Notes: generated by a model from the letters alone, not told the origin. Shown: positions 34,001-43,026, counted from the stretch's first letter. The stretch is DNA of 56,162 nucleotides from Patescibacteria group bacterium (GCA_028712155.1 JAQTQO010000006.1:1-56162); one strand, 5' to 3'. Numbers and translations are program-made.

Positions 34001-34480
34001 ACCGCCGGCACCACCGCCGGTCCCCGCCGAACTTGGCGCCGCCGTACCCCGGCTGATGGTCACGTAGGCGTCAGTCTGCCCCACCCGCCCATCGCTGGTA
34101 TACGCCCGGGCGGTAATTTGGTAAGCGCCGTCGGCAAAACCCGTAATGTTCCAGTACAATTTGTATAACGAGAGCTCGGTCGCAAAGTCTGCCGGATATT
34201 CCCATGACTGGGCACTGCCGTGAATAAAAAATCTGACTTCTTTAACGGCCGTCGTGTCGGCATTCACGCTGACAAACAGGTAGGTGCTTGCCGACAACGG
34301 GCTGCTGGGCGGCTTGACAAAGACCACTTGCGGCGCCGTCGGAGAAAAATTCGTTCCCTGCGCCCGCACCGTCGGAATAAATGCGGTAAAGAAAAAAATC
34401 CAGACGGTCAACCAAAAAATGACCGTCCGGAGTTTACCTTCGGCTGCAATACGGGTGCATCGTCGGAACAAATTTTCCAT
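31094..34480 (-). CDS. Large surface protein: Ig-like, PKD-like, Cys-repeat, TSP3, C-terminal anchor
   Basis: This 1128-residue protein starts at ATG 34480 (MENLFRRC). A signal peptide ends near VRAQG (about residue 42). Three to four Ig-like domains follow (about 50-480, each opening with FVKPP/SFRKPP/TFLQP-like strands), then a PKD/K319-like domain (about 495-595). Residues about 645-825 are seven tandem C-x(about 10)-C units with the second Cys usually followed by QxL or TxL. TSP3 repeats (about 905-950, DADQDGLPDDVE), a bacterial Ig-like domain (about 985-1085) and a C-terminal LPLTALVVSVG-membrane-RRR tail complete it. The tail looks like a sortase-type or simple membrane anchor. Upstream in-frame starts add no signal-peptide logic. 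It leads a run with the histidine kinase. Confidence 0.87.
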   Translation of the reverse strand: MENLFRRCTRIAAEGKLRTVIFWLTVWIFFFTAFIPTVRAQGTNFSPTAPQVVFVKPPSSPLSASTYLFVSVNADTTAVKEVRFFIHGSAQSWEYPADFATELSLYKLYWNITGFADGAYQITARAYTSDGRVGQTDAYVTISRGTAAPSSAGTGGGAGGPVQDPSPETSSLTVNPPATLHLTSPSESMQAERKTLVNFSAEGSGPLATVWFFLDDPETTTQPDATFTAKSSDGAGLHWEFPFQYPVLPAGTYVLSAAGKTVQNEIVKCINTVALTILDTATTVVTPLVVSFRKPPVSPVGAPVYLFAQVNVPFPRVRQVTFRVKSGDSIRVFPAIAVPEIEAFQFYWDTAEYVNGSYVVTAEAEDTDGRHATVDLYLALSRPTTDVVLPQNTAGSKSVIFTFLQPVAGEVRGEAKVVAKVDPPVEKLRFIYGGALAGVVPATFDGATWTGLWDTRTLPAGAYELRAVATANGAETISPPQPVTVAAADSLGVPPPLVPAVQPTPATGNQPPTVEAGANQTVTTNTVRLSGKAGDDGLPKPPGTLKIFWVLAQGPGIATFANATALDTEVKFSQSGSYVLRLQASDGARVAVDTVTIEVYAPLAGSSGSNVVPPKILPTPMPTVSPSLSQPVNPEDVPSLASVTPQPSLDERCIARSLRTEADCQQLLATLQVQAVRQLPAECQSAQRTTLAACQQYLFEQSFGELPRTVPQPCVVANVAGAACQRLLQIKSVPDACLVQQLVDPVACQEYLAALDQPWPCRQAKTKTSAACTELLRQQYVKPECARLGIPEEAACTTALITQFQGRVSCVDAAACADAIVRHFPTILYTQKNIDRLQTIVAPSLNAPITLMPERQVSTTTVRTIEQAVPVLIKSPLAVRLVPSSGVVVVDDSDTVRAAAPAVLVLDADQDGLPDDVERRLGTDPKLADTDHDGYADGAEVLSGFNPLGTGAPAVTPAPVELALAAGRPLEQPLALPDIDDDFVVERVRDATAAASSGGAGLQISGRGMPGEVVALFIYSDLPLVVTTQVNADGNWTYTLRQPLVDGPHAVYVTVNDGTGKAVARSTPLEFFVRSARAASPRELFARQPLPSPTVSAARSYLPLTALVVSVGILLFLGLYYLLRRRPA

Positions 34481-34510
34481 TTTTACTCGGTTGGTTTTTG
34501 CCTCCCGTTC

Positions 34511-34540
34511 TTGACGGAATGATGATACTATAGCACAATA
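34511..34540 (+). promoter_or_regulatory. Candidate ychF promoter
   Basis: TTGACG (34511-34516) and ACAATA (34535-34540) are 18 bp apart, about 35 bp before the ychF ATG. The match is moderate. Confidence 0.4.
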
Positions 34541-34574
34541 CACATCACGCGTAAATCATTTCCTCGCCCCGTGT

Positions 34575-35627
34575 ATGTCATTTGCCATCGGCATCGTCGG
34601 CCTGCCCAACGTCGGGAAAAGCACGCTGTTCAAAGCGCTGACGAAAAAATCCGTTGATATCGCCAACTACCCGTTCTGTACGATCTCTCCCAACGTCGGC
34701 GTCGTCACCGTACCCGACGCCCGGTTAGACGCGCTTGCAAAAATCAGCCAGTCGGCAAAAATCATTCCCACGGTCGTCGAATTCGTCGACATCGCCGGAC
34801 TGGTCAAGGGCGCCCATAAAGGTGAAGGGTTGGGCAATAAATTTCTTTCCAACATCCGCGAGGTGGATGCCATTGCGCATGTGGTGCGCGCCTTTACTGA
34901 CCCCAACGTCATTCATGTCTCCAATAAAGTTGACCCGGCGTCCGATCGCGAAACGATTAACCTCGAACTGATTTTTGCCGACCTACAGGTGGTTGATAAA
35001 CGTCTGGCCGAAGAGAGCCGGAATGCCAAAGGGAAAGACAAGGCCGCCATCGCCGCGGTCGCCGTGCTCACCAAGCTGAAAGCAACGCTCGAACAGGGTA
35101 AACCGGCGCGCGAGCTTGAACTCACCCCGGAGGAAATGCTGCTGATAAAATCGTTCAACCTACTGACGCTCAAACCGGTGCTGGAGATCAGCAACGTGGA
35201 TGAGGACAAGGCCACGACCGACATTCCCGGTACCGTGGTGATCAGCGCAAAAATTGAAGCAGAGCTGGCCGACCTCGATGACGCCGAACGCGTGGCATAT
35301 CTGAAAGAACTCGGATTAAAGGAAAGCGGCCTGGACCGGTTGACGCGCGCCGCGTACGAAGCCCTTGGGTTACTCACATTTTTCACGTCCGGCCCCAAAG
35401 AAACGCGGGCATGGACCGTGCGCCGAGGCGCGAAAGCTCCGGAAGCGGCCGGAAAAATTCACTCGGATTTCGAGCGCGGGTTCATCTGTTCGGAAACCAT
35501 CAACTGGAAAGACCTCGTGGACTGCGGCGGTGAAGCCAATGCCAAGGCCAAAGGGTTGATGCGCACGGAAGGAAAAGAATATGTGATGCAGGACGGCGAC
35601 GTGGTGGTATTCCGGTTTAATGTGTAA
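34575..35627 (+). CDS. ychF: YchF/Obg-family ribosome-associated ATPase (GTPase superfamily)
   Basis: This conserved TRAFAC-class P-loop protein binds ribosomes and prefers ATP in characterised members. The 350 residues have G1 [10 protein letters not shown]3 [20 protein letters not shown] and the altered G4 region ISNVDED (where Ras-like proteins have NKxD), typical of YchF, plus the C-terminal TGS domain (about 265-350, [14 protein letters not shown]...). Its length is close to that of family members. It is divergent from the large surface protein gene and followed after 17 bp by an AT-rich gene of different composition. Confidence 0.97.
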   Translation: MSFAIGIVGLPNVGKSTLFKALTKKSVDIANYPFCTISPNVGVVTVPDARLDALAKISQSAKIIPTVVEFVDIAGLVKGAHKGEGLGNKFLSNIREVDAIAHVVRAFTDPNVIHVSNKVDPASDRETINLELIFADLQVVDKRLAEESRNAKGKDKAAIAAVAVLTKLKATLEQGKPARELELTPEEMLLIKSFNLLTLKPVLEISNVDEDKATTDIPGTVVISAKIEAELADLDDAERVAYLKELGLKESGLDRLTRAAYEALGLLTFFTSGPKETRAWTVRRGAKAPEAAGKIHSDFERGFICSETINWKDLVDCGGEANAKAKGLMRTEGKEYVMQDGDVVVFRFNV

Positions 35628-35644
35628 TTTATTAAGTTACACTA

Positions 35645-36184
35645 ATGCTTAATCGTATGGAGGAAAACCCCTCTAACCCAAAAATATTCAAACGGAACTG
35701 GAACGCTCTTTCCGCCATTGCAAACACATGCATGGTAATAGCGACCTTCGGAATTATTTACCAAGGTTATTCCGCTGCACGACAAAGCGAGAATAATACC
35801 AGACTACTCAACCGAGCGTATGTCAGCATCAGTGGCCCAGGGGAATTTAAGAATGGAGAAAGTGATTTTAAAATAGTTAACACCGGAAAAACTTTAGCAA
35901 TAGACCTTAAGTATTCGGTCTTCTACCTCTACAATGACGGGGTAAAGAGATTCTTGAATCAAGAAGTACCAATTGGCGTGTTAAATCCTAACCAGATATC
36001 GAATCAGAAACTACAGCTTACCGATGATTTTGTCAAAGAGCTTCTCTCGTCCTCTAGCAAAACATTTTATACCCAGGTTTCATACAAAACCTACTACCAA
36101 GAGTGCGTCGGATTTAGGCTACCGCTACAATACGTGGACAATAACACCTTGCGACTCCAGTCCGTGGAAGAGTTCCCCTGCTAG
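35645..36184 (+). CDS. AT-rich membrane-anchored protein of unknown function
   Basis: This 179-residue protein has one membrane segment (about residues 24-45, SAIANTCMVIATFGIIYQGY) followed by an extracellular or cytoplasmic domain of about 130 residues with Asn/Ser/Lys-rich composition (FKIVNTGKTLAIDLKYSVF). Base composition is clearly more AT-rich than the neighbouring genes, suggesting recent acquisition. The sequence resembles the anchored 'hypothetical' cargo proteins common near mobile or defence genes, but I recognise no family. Confidence 0.72.
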   Translation: MLNRMEENPSNPKIFKRNWNALSAIANTCMVIATFGIIYQGYSAARQSENNTRLLNRAYVSISGPGEFKNGESDFKIVNTGKTLAIDLKYSVFYLYNDGVKRFLNQEVPIGVLNPNQISNQKLQLTDDFVKELLSSSSKTFYTQVSYKTYYQECVGFRLPLQYVDNNTLRLQSVEEFPC

Positions 36185-36198
36185 GACTAAGATTGCAT

Positions 36199-36232
36199 CA
36201 ACAACAGCCCCTTCCCAGGGGCTGTTGTTGCT
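36199..36232 (+). terminator. Terminator-like hairpin
   Basis: CAACAACAGCCCC (36199-36211) pairs perfectly with GGGGCTGTTGTTG (36218-36230). The 3' tail has few T, so efficiency is uncertain; it lies between convergent genes. Confidence 0.6.
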
Positions 36233-36256
36233 TGAAGCTTTAATCAACCAGTCAGA

Positions 36257-38110
36257 TTACAGTGCACTGAAATCGCTTTCTGAAATTCCCAGGCCGAGAT
36301 TGCGCATGATCGCGTAGGCGTCATCGGGTTTACCGAGGAAGTAGCGCTTGCCGTCCACCGGGTTGACGTACCACGCCTCACCCTTGGCCTGTACCTGCAG
36401 GAAAATTTTTCCGGCGTGCAGTTTGGCAAAGGCCGGATCAACCGGGAGCCGTCCGGTGCCGTTCGGGTTGGAACCGCTGGAAACTTCATCGCGATCGGTT
36501 AGTCCGTCACCGTCGGTATCGGCCTTCAGGGGATTGGTGCCGATCGCCGCCTCCAGCGGATCGGCCAAACCGTCGCCGTCGGAATCCGCGCCGCTCACCT
36601 CGGTCACGGCCACCGGAATTTTCTTGAGGTTGGCGTTCGTGATGCCGATGCCTTCTTCGCGCATGATGGCGAATGCGTCCGTTGCCCGGCCCAGGTAACG
36701 CCGGATTTTTTTGACCGGATTGATGTAGTAGGCTTCGCCGTGCACCTCCACGCGCAGAATGATGCGGCCGCGCAGGCGGTCGACGATGGCCATGCCGCGC
36801 ACCTGCTTGATCTGCTGGGCGTAGCGCGGGTCCTGGCCGTAACTGGTGGTTAATGTGACAAGCGCGTCGTCGCCCGAAGCCGTGGCTGCGGCCGACGGTT
36901 CATCGGCCGGTACGGTGATGAAGTAAAGGTCCTCATCCATTTCGCTTTTCCCAAACACCCGCCGCAATTTCGTCAGGAAGTACTCCTGGGTAATGATCGC
37001 CTGTAGGGAATCTAAATCGGTAGCATGCAACTGCTGCTCCCGGCTCTCCAATTTTCCCGGGTTGACCGCTTGATTGTATTCGCGCAAAAACTTCGGCGCT
37101 TTGACTTGATGTTTGGCCAGCACGTAGATCAGCACCTCGGCGGTTTTTCCTGCCTCCGCCGTAGCGGGCTTGACCGACATCTGGGAAATCTTGAGCGGGT
37201 AGACCAGCGTGTCGGAGGCAAAGCTCAGCTTGAGCGGCTGCAAGTATCCCTGGTAGAGCGGAGCATTCGTGGTCAGCACATTGAGCCGCACCTGGATATC
37301 TTCCATGCGCGTGGAAATCATTTGCGTCCACATGGATTCACGGTAGCTCCTGGTTTGCGCGACTTCCGATGCGAATGCTCCCGCGTCCAGCACTTTCATG
37401 CCCGGGTCGAGCTGCTGCATCAATGTTGCGGCCTGCTGGTAAGCCGGAAAATCATTGTCGCGCAGCGCCTGCACGTACCGCGCCGCCAGCCGTTCGGAAA
37501 AATTTTCATTCGTCACGGTTGGATCAATTTTTTGGAAATCGGCAAGCAGTTTGGCCGCCAGCGCCGACGGGTCAACCTTGACCGCCGTGAAGTACCACTC
37601 CTTCCCGACGTACCAGTCGAGCAAGTCTTTGGCCTCGGTAGAAAGCACATATCCGTTCTGCTGCAGCCAGACAAAAACATTATCCTCTTTTGTCGCTGAC
37701 AGTACCGTGATGTTATACACCCCCAGCTGTTTTTGCTCATGCACGACAATACCGCCGGATGTTTGCGTGGACGGCGCGGCATTACCCAAAGCATCCGAAC
37801 GTCCCCACTGCGGCTCCGTGGTCAGGCTGGACAATTCCTCAAAAAGATCATTGGGCGCCGCGCTGACGTTCGGCAACGCCGGCGTCGGAATGACCCAGAC
37901 AAAATTCCGCGCGCTCCCCTCATAATTAACTTTCAGGTAGAGATCTTCTTTCCCCTCATTTTGCACCATCAGCGCCAGCTGCTGCGGTTCATACACATCC
38001 TGGGTTCTCCAATCCGGCGGGATCATACCGCCATCGGCCATGCCGGCGATCGGCAGGGCAAGCGCCACCGCTGCGAACGCCACGCTCGCACAAAATTTTT
38101 TATTGACCAT
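36257..38110 (-). CDS. DUF2330 secreted protein with two WYxxP surface repeats and TSP3
   Basis: This 617-residue protein starts at ATG 38110 (a GTG at 38116 abuts the upstream stop). A signal peptide (about 1-25) is followed by a DUF2330-like domain (about 27-400, ADGGMIPPDW..., VWVIPTP). The C-terminal part has a repeat (about 445-495, GEAYYINPVKKIRRYLGR and DAFAIMREEGIGI), TSP3 calcium repeats (about 510-550, DSDGDGLADPLE, DTDGDGLTDRDE) and a second copy of the repeat (about 565-615, GEAWYVNPVDGKRYFLG and DAYAIMRNLGLGI). This repeat recurs widely in CPR surface proteins. It is likely part of an envelope operon with the next genes. Confidence 0.84.
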   Translation of the reverse strand: MVNKKFCASVAFAAVALALPIAGMADGGMIPPDWRTQDVYEPQQLALMVQNEGKEDLYLKVNYEGSARNFVWVIPTPALPNVSAAPNDLFEELSSLTTEPQWGRSDALGNAAPSTQTSGGIVVHEQKQLGVYNITVLSATKEDNVFVWLQQNGYVLSTEAKDLLDWYVGKEWYFTAVKVDPSALAAKLLADFQKIDPTVTNENFSERLAARYVQALRDNDFPAYQQAATLMQQLDPGMKVLDAGAFASEVAQTRSYRESMWTQMISTRMEDIQVRLNVLTTNAPLYQGYLQPLKLSFASDTLVYPLKISQMSVKPATAEAGKTAEVLIYVLAKHQVKAPKFLREYNQAVNPGKLESREQQLHATDLDSLQAIITQEYFLTKLRRVFGKSEMDEDLYFITVPADEPSAAATASGDDALVTLTTSYGQDPRYAQQIKQVRGMAIVDRLRGRIILRVEVHGEAYYINPVKKIRRYLGRATDAFAIMREEGIGITNANLKKIPVAVTEVSGADSDGDGLADPLEAAIGTNPLKADTDGDGLTDRDEVSSGSNPNGTGRLPVDPAFAKLHAGKIFLQVQAKGEAWYVNPVDGKRYFLGKPDDAYAIMRNLGLGISESDFSAL

Positions 38111-38116
38111 ATGCAC

Positions 38117-40063
38117 TTAGTGCTTTACGCCGCCCCACTCCACGACCGTGAAACCACGGCGCTGCGGGGTAATAATGCGCGGCGGGTTTGATGGTTGCGG
38201 CGCGGATAAGCCTTCGTAATCCATCAAAATGCGGATGATGGTATCGGGTTGAGGCGTAACATTGAGCGGCGCAATTTCGTTCATCACGTGCGTGCCGTGA
38301 AAACCGATTTTGTAGTACGGATGCTCCGGCGTGAAGTACGGTATCCAGTACTCAAGGAATGCGGCGGTTTCCGACTCGTTCAAACCCAGTTGCGGCAACG
38401 TACGGCGCAGAAACGGCCCCGCCTCCGCCTGCGCCACCACCCAATAATTTTGCGGCGGCGCGTACAATCCGCCACGGCCATCCCACCACAAATAAGGATA
38501 GGTCTTGTCAGAGGTAATTTCCGTGAGCGTACCACCCGGTGCAGCCATCACTTCCCAGCCGCTATTGTATGGCGGCTCGGTGTACGTGAATCCGCCGCGC
38601 GGAGAAACCTCGACGCGCACGCGCTGGGTTTGCAACGGGTAAAGGTAGATCGCCGGTTTGGCGCACTCTGCCGGCGGAATAAATGCATCCGCGGTAAACC
38701 GAATGAGCCGACCCAGTTTATCCTGCCAAAAAAAGATGGGGTGTGAGAGGATGAATTCTTCATACGATATCTTGCTATCCGAGAACGGCACATACAACGC
38801 GGAGTACATTTTCTCCAGCTCCGGATGTTTTAGGTCGGCATACTCATAGATTCGATCCCCGTTGCCGGCGACGCCTGCCTGCGCCAGATCCTCACGCTGA
38901 ACCCCGTACACCACATCGGCGTAGTTACGCGTTCCACACCCCCCTTGCGCCGAACTCCGATATTCATCTGTGCTGCTGCCATACCACCACGTCAAGTGAA
39001 ATCGGGCATTGCCCAGTGCGTCGGCGTATTGGAAGGGAATAGCGGGCGAATAGTAAACCACGTGCTTGGTAACACTCTCGACGAAAAAAACGTGGTATTG
39101 AAAGTCATAGTACAAATCTCCAATTGCCGTGTGGAGCGAAACATTCCGCACAAGATGATCTTTAGGGAAAATCTTCCTATCATCAAATACAGGGTAGGGA
39201 ACGCGGTCCAGTATAACGCCATCACTCAGGTGTACCTGAGAAGGATAATCAAGATCTGGAAAACGGTAAGCCCGGTCTACTCGCAAACCTGGATCAAAGG
39301 TACTTTCCTCATCTACAGCATCAAATGGGAACTGCACCAGGAGTGTCCCTTTGTTCGTCACCGGATCACGAGCAAAAAACTCATAATACACTCCCATGCC
39401 CGGGACACCCAACATCACGGCTTGCTGGCCCGCATACTTTCCGGTTTTAAAAGTGCCAATCTGCTCCAGCGTATAGTCGATATACCAGGAATTATCCAAA
39501 TCCTCCCCGGCCATTTGGAAATCCTTTTCCCCGCGCGAAGAACGATAAGGATTCTGATAGCCCAATCCCGTCATCACGGCAGCGTCAATGGAAACGGGTC
39601 GGAACTCACCAAACCACTCCACTCCAGAACTGCGACCGGCAAGGACAAAAGACTGATTGCGCGCTGCGTAGATGCTTGGGGTAGTCAGCAGGAGATTTTC
39701 TAAATCATCTGCATTTTCAGTGATAAACAGACCGAAGGAGTAGGGATCGTCAGCAACCATTTTGACCACGCGGCTAGGGATAACCGGATTGGCGGGAACA
39801 CCGGCGTCAACCGGCGTTGGCGATGTGGCTGGTGTCACTGCTGGCGATGGCGTCAGCTCAGGTGTCGGCAGCGGCGAAGCGGTGGAAGCAGGAGACGGCG
39901 ACACTTGCCCGGGCTGCAGCAGTCCGATGGTTTGCGTTAACTGCTGGCGCAAACGGACGATCTCCTGCCCCTGCAGGTACGCCCATACGCCGACACACCC
40001 CACGAGCGCCACGCCTAGTGATGTCGCGATAACCGTGACCAACGACTTAACCCATTTTTTCAT
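38117..40063 (-). CDS. Membrane-anchored protein of unknown function
   Basis: This 648-residue protein has an N-terminal membrane segment (about 7-30, including VGC, so a lipobox is possible but weak). A Pro/Thr/Ser linker (about 55-90) follows, then a large extracellular region with many Tyr/Trp/Asp residues. A recognisable block near residue 475 reads CAKPAIYLYPLQTQRVRVEV and continues with GWEVMAAPGGTL; I have seen this block only as an uncharacterised domain in CPR-type proteins. Its end overlaps the DUF2330 gene start region (the GTG lies directly after its stop), so translation may be coupled. Confidence 0.72.
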   Translation of the reverse strand: MKKWVKSLVTVIATSLGVALVGCVGVWAYLQGQEIVRLRQQLTQTIGLLQPGQVSPSPASTASPLPTPELTPSPAVTPATSPTPVDAGVPANPVIPSRVVKMVADDPYSFGLFITENADDLENLLLTTPSIYAARNQSFVLAGRSSGVEWFGEFRPVSIDAAVMTGLGYQNPYRSSRGEKDFQMAGEDLDNSWYIDYTLEQIGTFKTGKYAGQQAVMLGVPGMGVYYEFFARDPVTNKGTLLVQFPFDAVDEESTFDPGLRVDRAYRFPDLDYPSQVHLSDGVILDRVPYPVFDDRKIFPKDHLVRNVSLHTAIGDLYYDFQYHVFFVESVTKHVVYYSPAIPFQYADALGNARFHLTWWYGSSTDEYRSSAQGGCGTRNYADVVYGVQREDLAQAGVAGNGDRIYEYADLKHPELEKMYSALYVPFSDSKISYEEFILSHPIFFWQDKLGRLIRFTADAFIPPAECAKPAIYLYPLQTQRVRVEVSPRGGFTYTEPPYNSGWEVMAAPGGTLTEITSDKTYPYLWWDGRGGLYAPPQNYWVVAQAEAGPFLRRTLPQLGLNESETAAFLEYWIPYFTPEHPYYKIGFHGTHVMNEIAPLNVTPQPDTIIRILMDYEGLSAPQPSNPPRIITPQRRGFTVVEWGGVKH

Positions 40064-40075
40064 AAAATTTGTTGG

Positions 40076-41890
40076 TTATTCTTGGTTTGATAATACCATT
40101 TTTCCCTGCCGCAGACTACGTCCCAAATCCGACGGCCCGACGAACGTGTCGGCAAAAAATTGCAGCGTGGTGGAGGCGTACTCGGGTTCGGCCACTCGCA
40201 CCTGGCCGGCGAGCATCTGCACGGGCAAAAGGTAATAGGTGGCGTGTGTACCCTCCAAACGCGTACCTAGCGCTGCACCCTGCTGCGTACCCACCGACCA
40301 GTCCTGATCAAAGATAAAATTGCCCAGTGAATAGAAAATCGCCTTGTCTTGGTACACCTCGACCGGCTGCAGTACGTGAGGACCGGAACCGACGACCAGG
40401 TCCGCCCCCGCATCGATCAGCCCGTGCGCGATCGTTCGCTGCCTACGGCTGAACGCGCGATCATATTCAATACCCCAGTGCATATAGACCACCGCAAACG
40501 TCGAAGAAGAAATCTTCTGCAAATTTTGCGCCGCCGCAAAATAATCGACGGAGGAAGTATCATAAATTGCCGTGAGTGCAACGCGTTGGCCGTGGGCGGC
40601 AAGAGTGAGCGCTCCATCCACCCGGCGGGGGTCGCCAAAAATTTTTCCGCCCGCCCCGCTCAGCAGCATCCGCGTGGTCGCCAATCCGTCCGCGCCCATA
40701 TTCTGGGTGTGATTATTTGCCAGGCTGAAAATCTCCATGCCGGACTTCCGCAAAAACGGCGCATACGCGGCATCGAAGTTGAACGTCACGTTGTTGGGAT
40801 CGGTGGGAGAAGCATGGTAGGCCAGTTTCGTCATCGGACCTTCGTGATTGACGATGGTGAAGTCGTCTCCGGTGAGTACGCGCGGTATTTTTTCAAACGG
40901 GTAATTGAGCGTACCGGCGCGCTTGGCATTCGCATAAACCTTGCGGTCCAGCATCACGTCGCCGGTAAACGTCAGGCTCAGGCCCGCCGCGGGTTCGGGC
41001 GCCCCCTGGCCGTACGCACCGGTGACATAGCTGGTCACGGCCGGGTAGTTGCCGGCGGGATTGAGCGTCGCGCCGTTATCGTTGGCAAACAGCGTGAAGC
41101 GCTGCGTACCGAATTTTTTCATCGTCAAAAGAAACAGACGCATGGCCGCAAGATTGTCAATTTCAAGATCGGCAATCGCGGCGGGGTCAGCTGCGGTGAG
41201 CGCGGTCAGTGACGCGCGGTCATGGAATTCCGCCCACTGGGCCGGCAGCTCGTGGGAAAAATCCAGTGACAGCACCACTAATGTACCGGTTGGCGGTAGC
41301 ATATTGACAATCGTTTCCAGTACCGCGGGATCCGCCCCGTCGCGGACGGCCACCATGAGCACCGGGGTATCCGGCAGGTAGCGGGCGAGGAACGGCAGGT
41401 GCAATGCAAGGCCGTGCTCGCGCGCTGCCTGCTCGGCGGTAAAGGCGGGATACTCGCGCAGCGCGGACGGGACGCCGGCGGACGGCACGATGCCATACGA
41501 CGTCTGCGTGCGTAGGGCTGCCCAATGGATATCGCCGTTACCCTGGGCAAAATGATCCGGGCTGATGAGCACGACCTGCCGGTAGGCGCCGGGCCGCACG
41601 CGGGCGTAGGCGTTCGCAATCAACTCGGCGGCCAGCGCATGGTGGGGCACCACGATTCCCGACGGGGTAGACGCGGGAAGCGCGAGTGATTCCCGCGGCG
41701 GAAGGGTAAAGGAAAAATCGGGAATGGTGAGCTCGGTTGCCGCCGTTGAGGAAGGAAGTTGCGCGGCCAAAACCGGCGGAGACGCCCGAACCGGCGTATC
41801 TTGGCGCGCGCAACCGGAAAAAACCGCGGCGGACAGAAGGATTACCGCCCCGATGCACAACCGGCGCTGCGCGATTATGCCCGCTGCCAT
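40076..41890 (-). CDS. Memo-CapA fusion lipoprotein
   Basis: This 604-residue protein has a lipoprotein signal with lipobox VFSGC (about residues 23-27). The first half (about 70-295) matches the Memo/AmmeMemoRadiSam B family: IVVPHHALAAELIANAY, VLISPDHFAQG, LDFSHELP. The second half (about 305-575) matches the CapA/PgsA-type metallophosphoesterase: LTFTGDVMLDRKV, NHEGPMT, SLANNHTQNMG, YMHWGIEY, GSGPHVLQPVEVY, YSLGNFIFDQ. A lipid-anchored enzyme acting on a surface polymer is plausible for the CapA part; the Memo part is of uncertain chemistry. The start overlaps the upstream methyltransferase stop by 16 bp, implying translational coupling. Confidence 0.88.
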   Translation of the reverse strand: MAAGIIAQRRLCIGAVILLSAAVFSGCARQDTPVRASPPVLAAQLPSSTAATELTIPDFSFTLPPRESLALPASTPSGIVVPHHALAAELIANAYARVRPGAYRQVVLISPDHFAQGNGDIHWAALRTQTSYGIVPSAGVPSALREYPAFTAEQAAREHGLALHLPFLARYLPDTPVLMVAVRDGADPAVLETIVNMLPPTGTLVVLSLDFSHELPAQWAEFHDRASLTALTAADPAAIADLEIDNLAAMRLFLLTMKKFGTQRFTLFANDNGATLNPAGNYPAVTSYVTGAYGQGAPEPAAGLSLTFTGDVMLDRKVYANAKRAGTLNYPFEKIPRVLTGDDFTIVNHEGPMTKLAYHASPTDPNNVTFNFDAAYAPFLRKSGMEIFSLANNHTQNMGADGLATTRMLLSGAGGKIFGDPRRVDGALTLAAHGQRVALTAIYDTSSVDYFAAAQNLQKISSSTFAVVYMHWGIEYDRAFSRRQRTIAHGLIDAGADLVVGSGPHVLQPVEVYQDKAIFYSLGNFIFDQDWSVGTQQGAALGTRLEGTHATYYLLPVQMLAGQVRVAEPEYASTTLQFFADTFVGPSDLGRSLRQGKMVLSNQE

Positions 41891-42996
41891 ACCGTGAGTT
41901 GCCGGACGACGTACTGCTCCGGCCGCGCGTAATCCAACGGCCCGAGTTGCTGGGCAAACCCGAGGCGACGGATATCGTCGGCAATCGGCAGCGTCATCAG
42001 CTGCCGGCCGGTCGCAAATGCGGGCTGCGCGAACACGACGCGCCCGCCCGGTTTCAAAACGGCGTGAAATTCATGGAAAGCTTCGCGGTAGAGCGCAGCG
42101 AGCTCGCGCAAGGTGTTCTCCAACTGGGTCTTTGACTCGCGGCCGCGGCGCGGCGGTCCGAGGTACGGTTCGGTCACGACCGCATCGAAGCGCTGCGCGC
42201 CAAGCGCGGTTGAAATTTTTCTCGCATCGGCCACCTGCACCTGCCAGTGCGCGGCTGCCGTCGGGTATTGCCGGGAAATCCATTGCAAATTACCCAGTGA
42301 CTGTGTGACCGCGCGTTCGGAAATGTCGGTGCCGGCGACCGTGCCGACGCCGGCTAAAACCGCCTCGGTCAAAATCGTACCCGAACCGCAGAACGGATCC
42401 AGCAGCGACCCACCGGCCGGCAGGCGCGCGAGATTGACCATGATGCGCGCAAGCTTCGGCGGCAGGGTGCCGGACTTCAGATCGCGGTGCGGGCGGCCGA
42501 CATCACGGCGCGTGAAATCAACAAAATCCTGCACCGCCAAAGTTCTTGCCAGGCTTTGGTCGGGAAGCACGAGATACTCGCGGCAATGATTCTTTCGCAC
42601 CACCACTGCAGAGAGCTGCGCGTCCTGCGAGGTCACCAGCCGGCAGGACCGGCCGCCGGCTTTCAGAATTTTTTTTACCTCCAGACCCGCTGCCAGCCGC
42701 CGCGCCGCCGCTTTGGGTTTCCCGTACCAGCTCAAACCGAAATTCAATTTTCCCGCCGCGTCGGCCTCCCGCAGAATATCTTCGGCCACCGCCGCAGGTG
42801 AAAACTCAGGCGCCATGATGACGCCGATTTTCACGGTACCGCCAAGCCTTGCCAGCAGTTGGGCGGATTCCGCTGCCGCGCGGTTCAATCGCAAAACATC
42901 GGGTGAAAGCAGCGTTGCCGGCGGATCACCGAGCACCGCGTTAATTTCCGCCCGGGAAAGTTCCGGCAACCGACCCAGAATGAATACCGTCGCCAT
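41875..42996 (-). CDS. tRNA (guanine-N2) methyltransferase-like enzyme (Trm11/TrmG10 family)
   Basis: This 373-residue protein starts at ATG 42996 (MATVFILGRLPELSRAEI). A longer frame reads through the antisense of tRNA-Asn and is rejected. The N-terminal half is THUMP-like; the C-terminal half is a SAM-binding methyltransferase with LLDPFCGSGTILTEA, GTDISERAV, and the catalytic motif TEPYLGPP in place of the common NPPY. RDVGRPHRDLKSGTLPPKLARIMVNLA is a Trm11/UPF0020 marker region. The product probably N2-methylates a guanosine in tRNA. The adjacent tRNA gene is on the opposite strand. Confidence 0.84.
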   Translation of the reverse strand: MATVFILGRLPELSRAEINAVLGDPPATLLSPDVLRLNRAAAESAQLLARLGGTVKIGVIMAPEFSPAAVAEDILREADAAGKLNFGLSWYGKPKAAARRLAAGLEVKKILKAGGRSCRLVTSQDAQLSAVVVRKNHCREYLVLPDQSLARTLAVQDFVDFTRRDVGRPHRDLKSGTLPPKLARIMVNLARLPAGGSLLDPFCGSGTILTEAVLAGVGTVAGTDISERAVTQSLGNLQWISRQYPTAAAHWQVQVADARKISTALGAQRFDAVVTEPYLGPPRRGRESKTQLENTLRELAALYREAFHEFHAVLKPGGRVVFAQPAFATGRQLMTLPIADDIRRLGFAQQLGPLDYARPEQYVVRQLTVWQRA

Positions 42997-43026
42997 AAGA
43001 TAAGATAGTATGTCAGCGGCAGCCTC

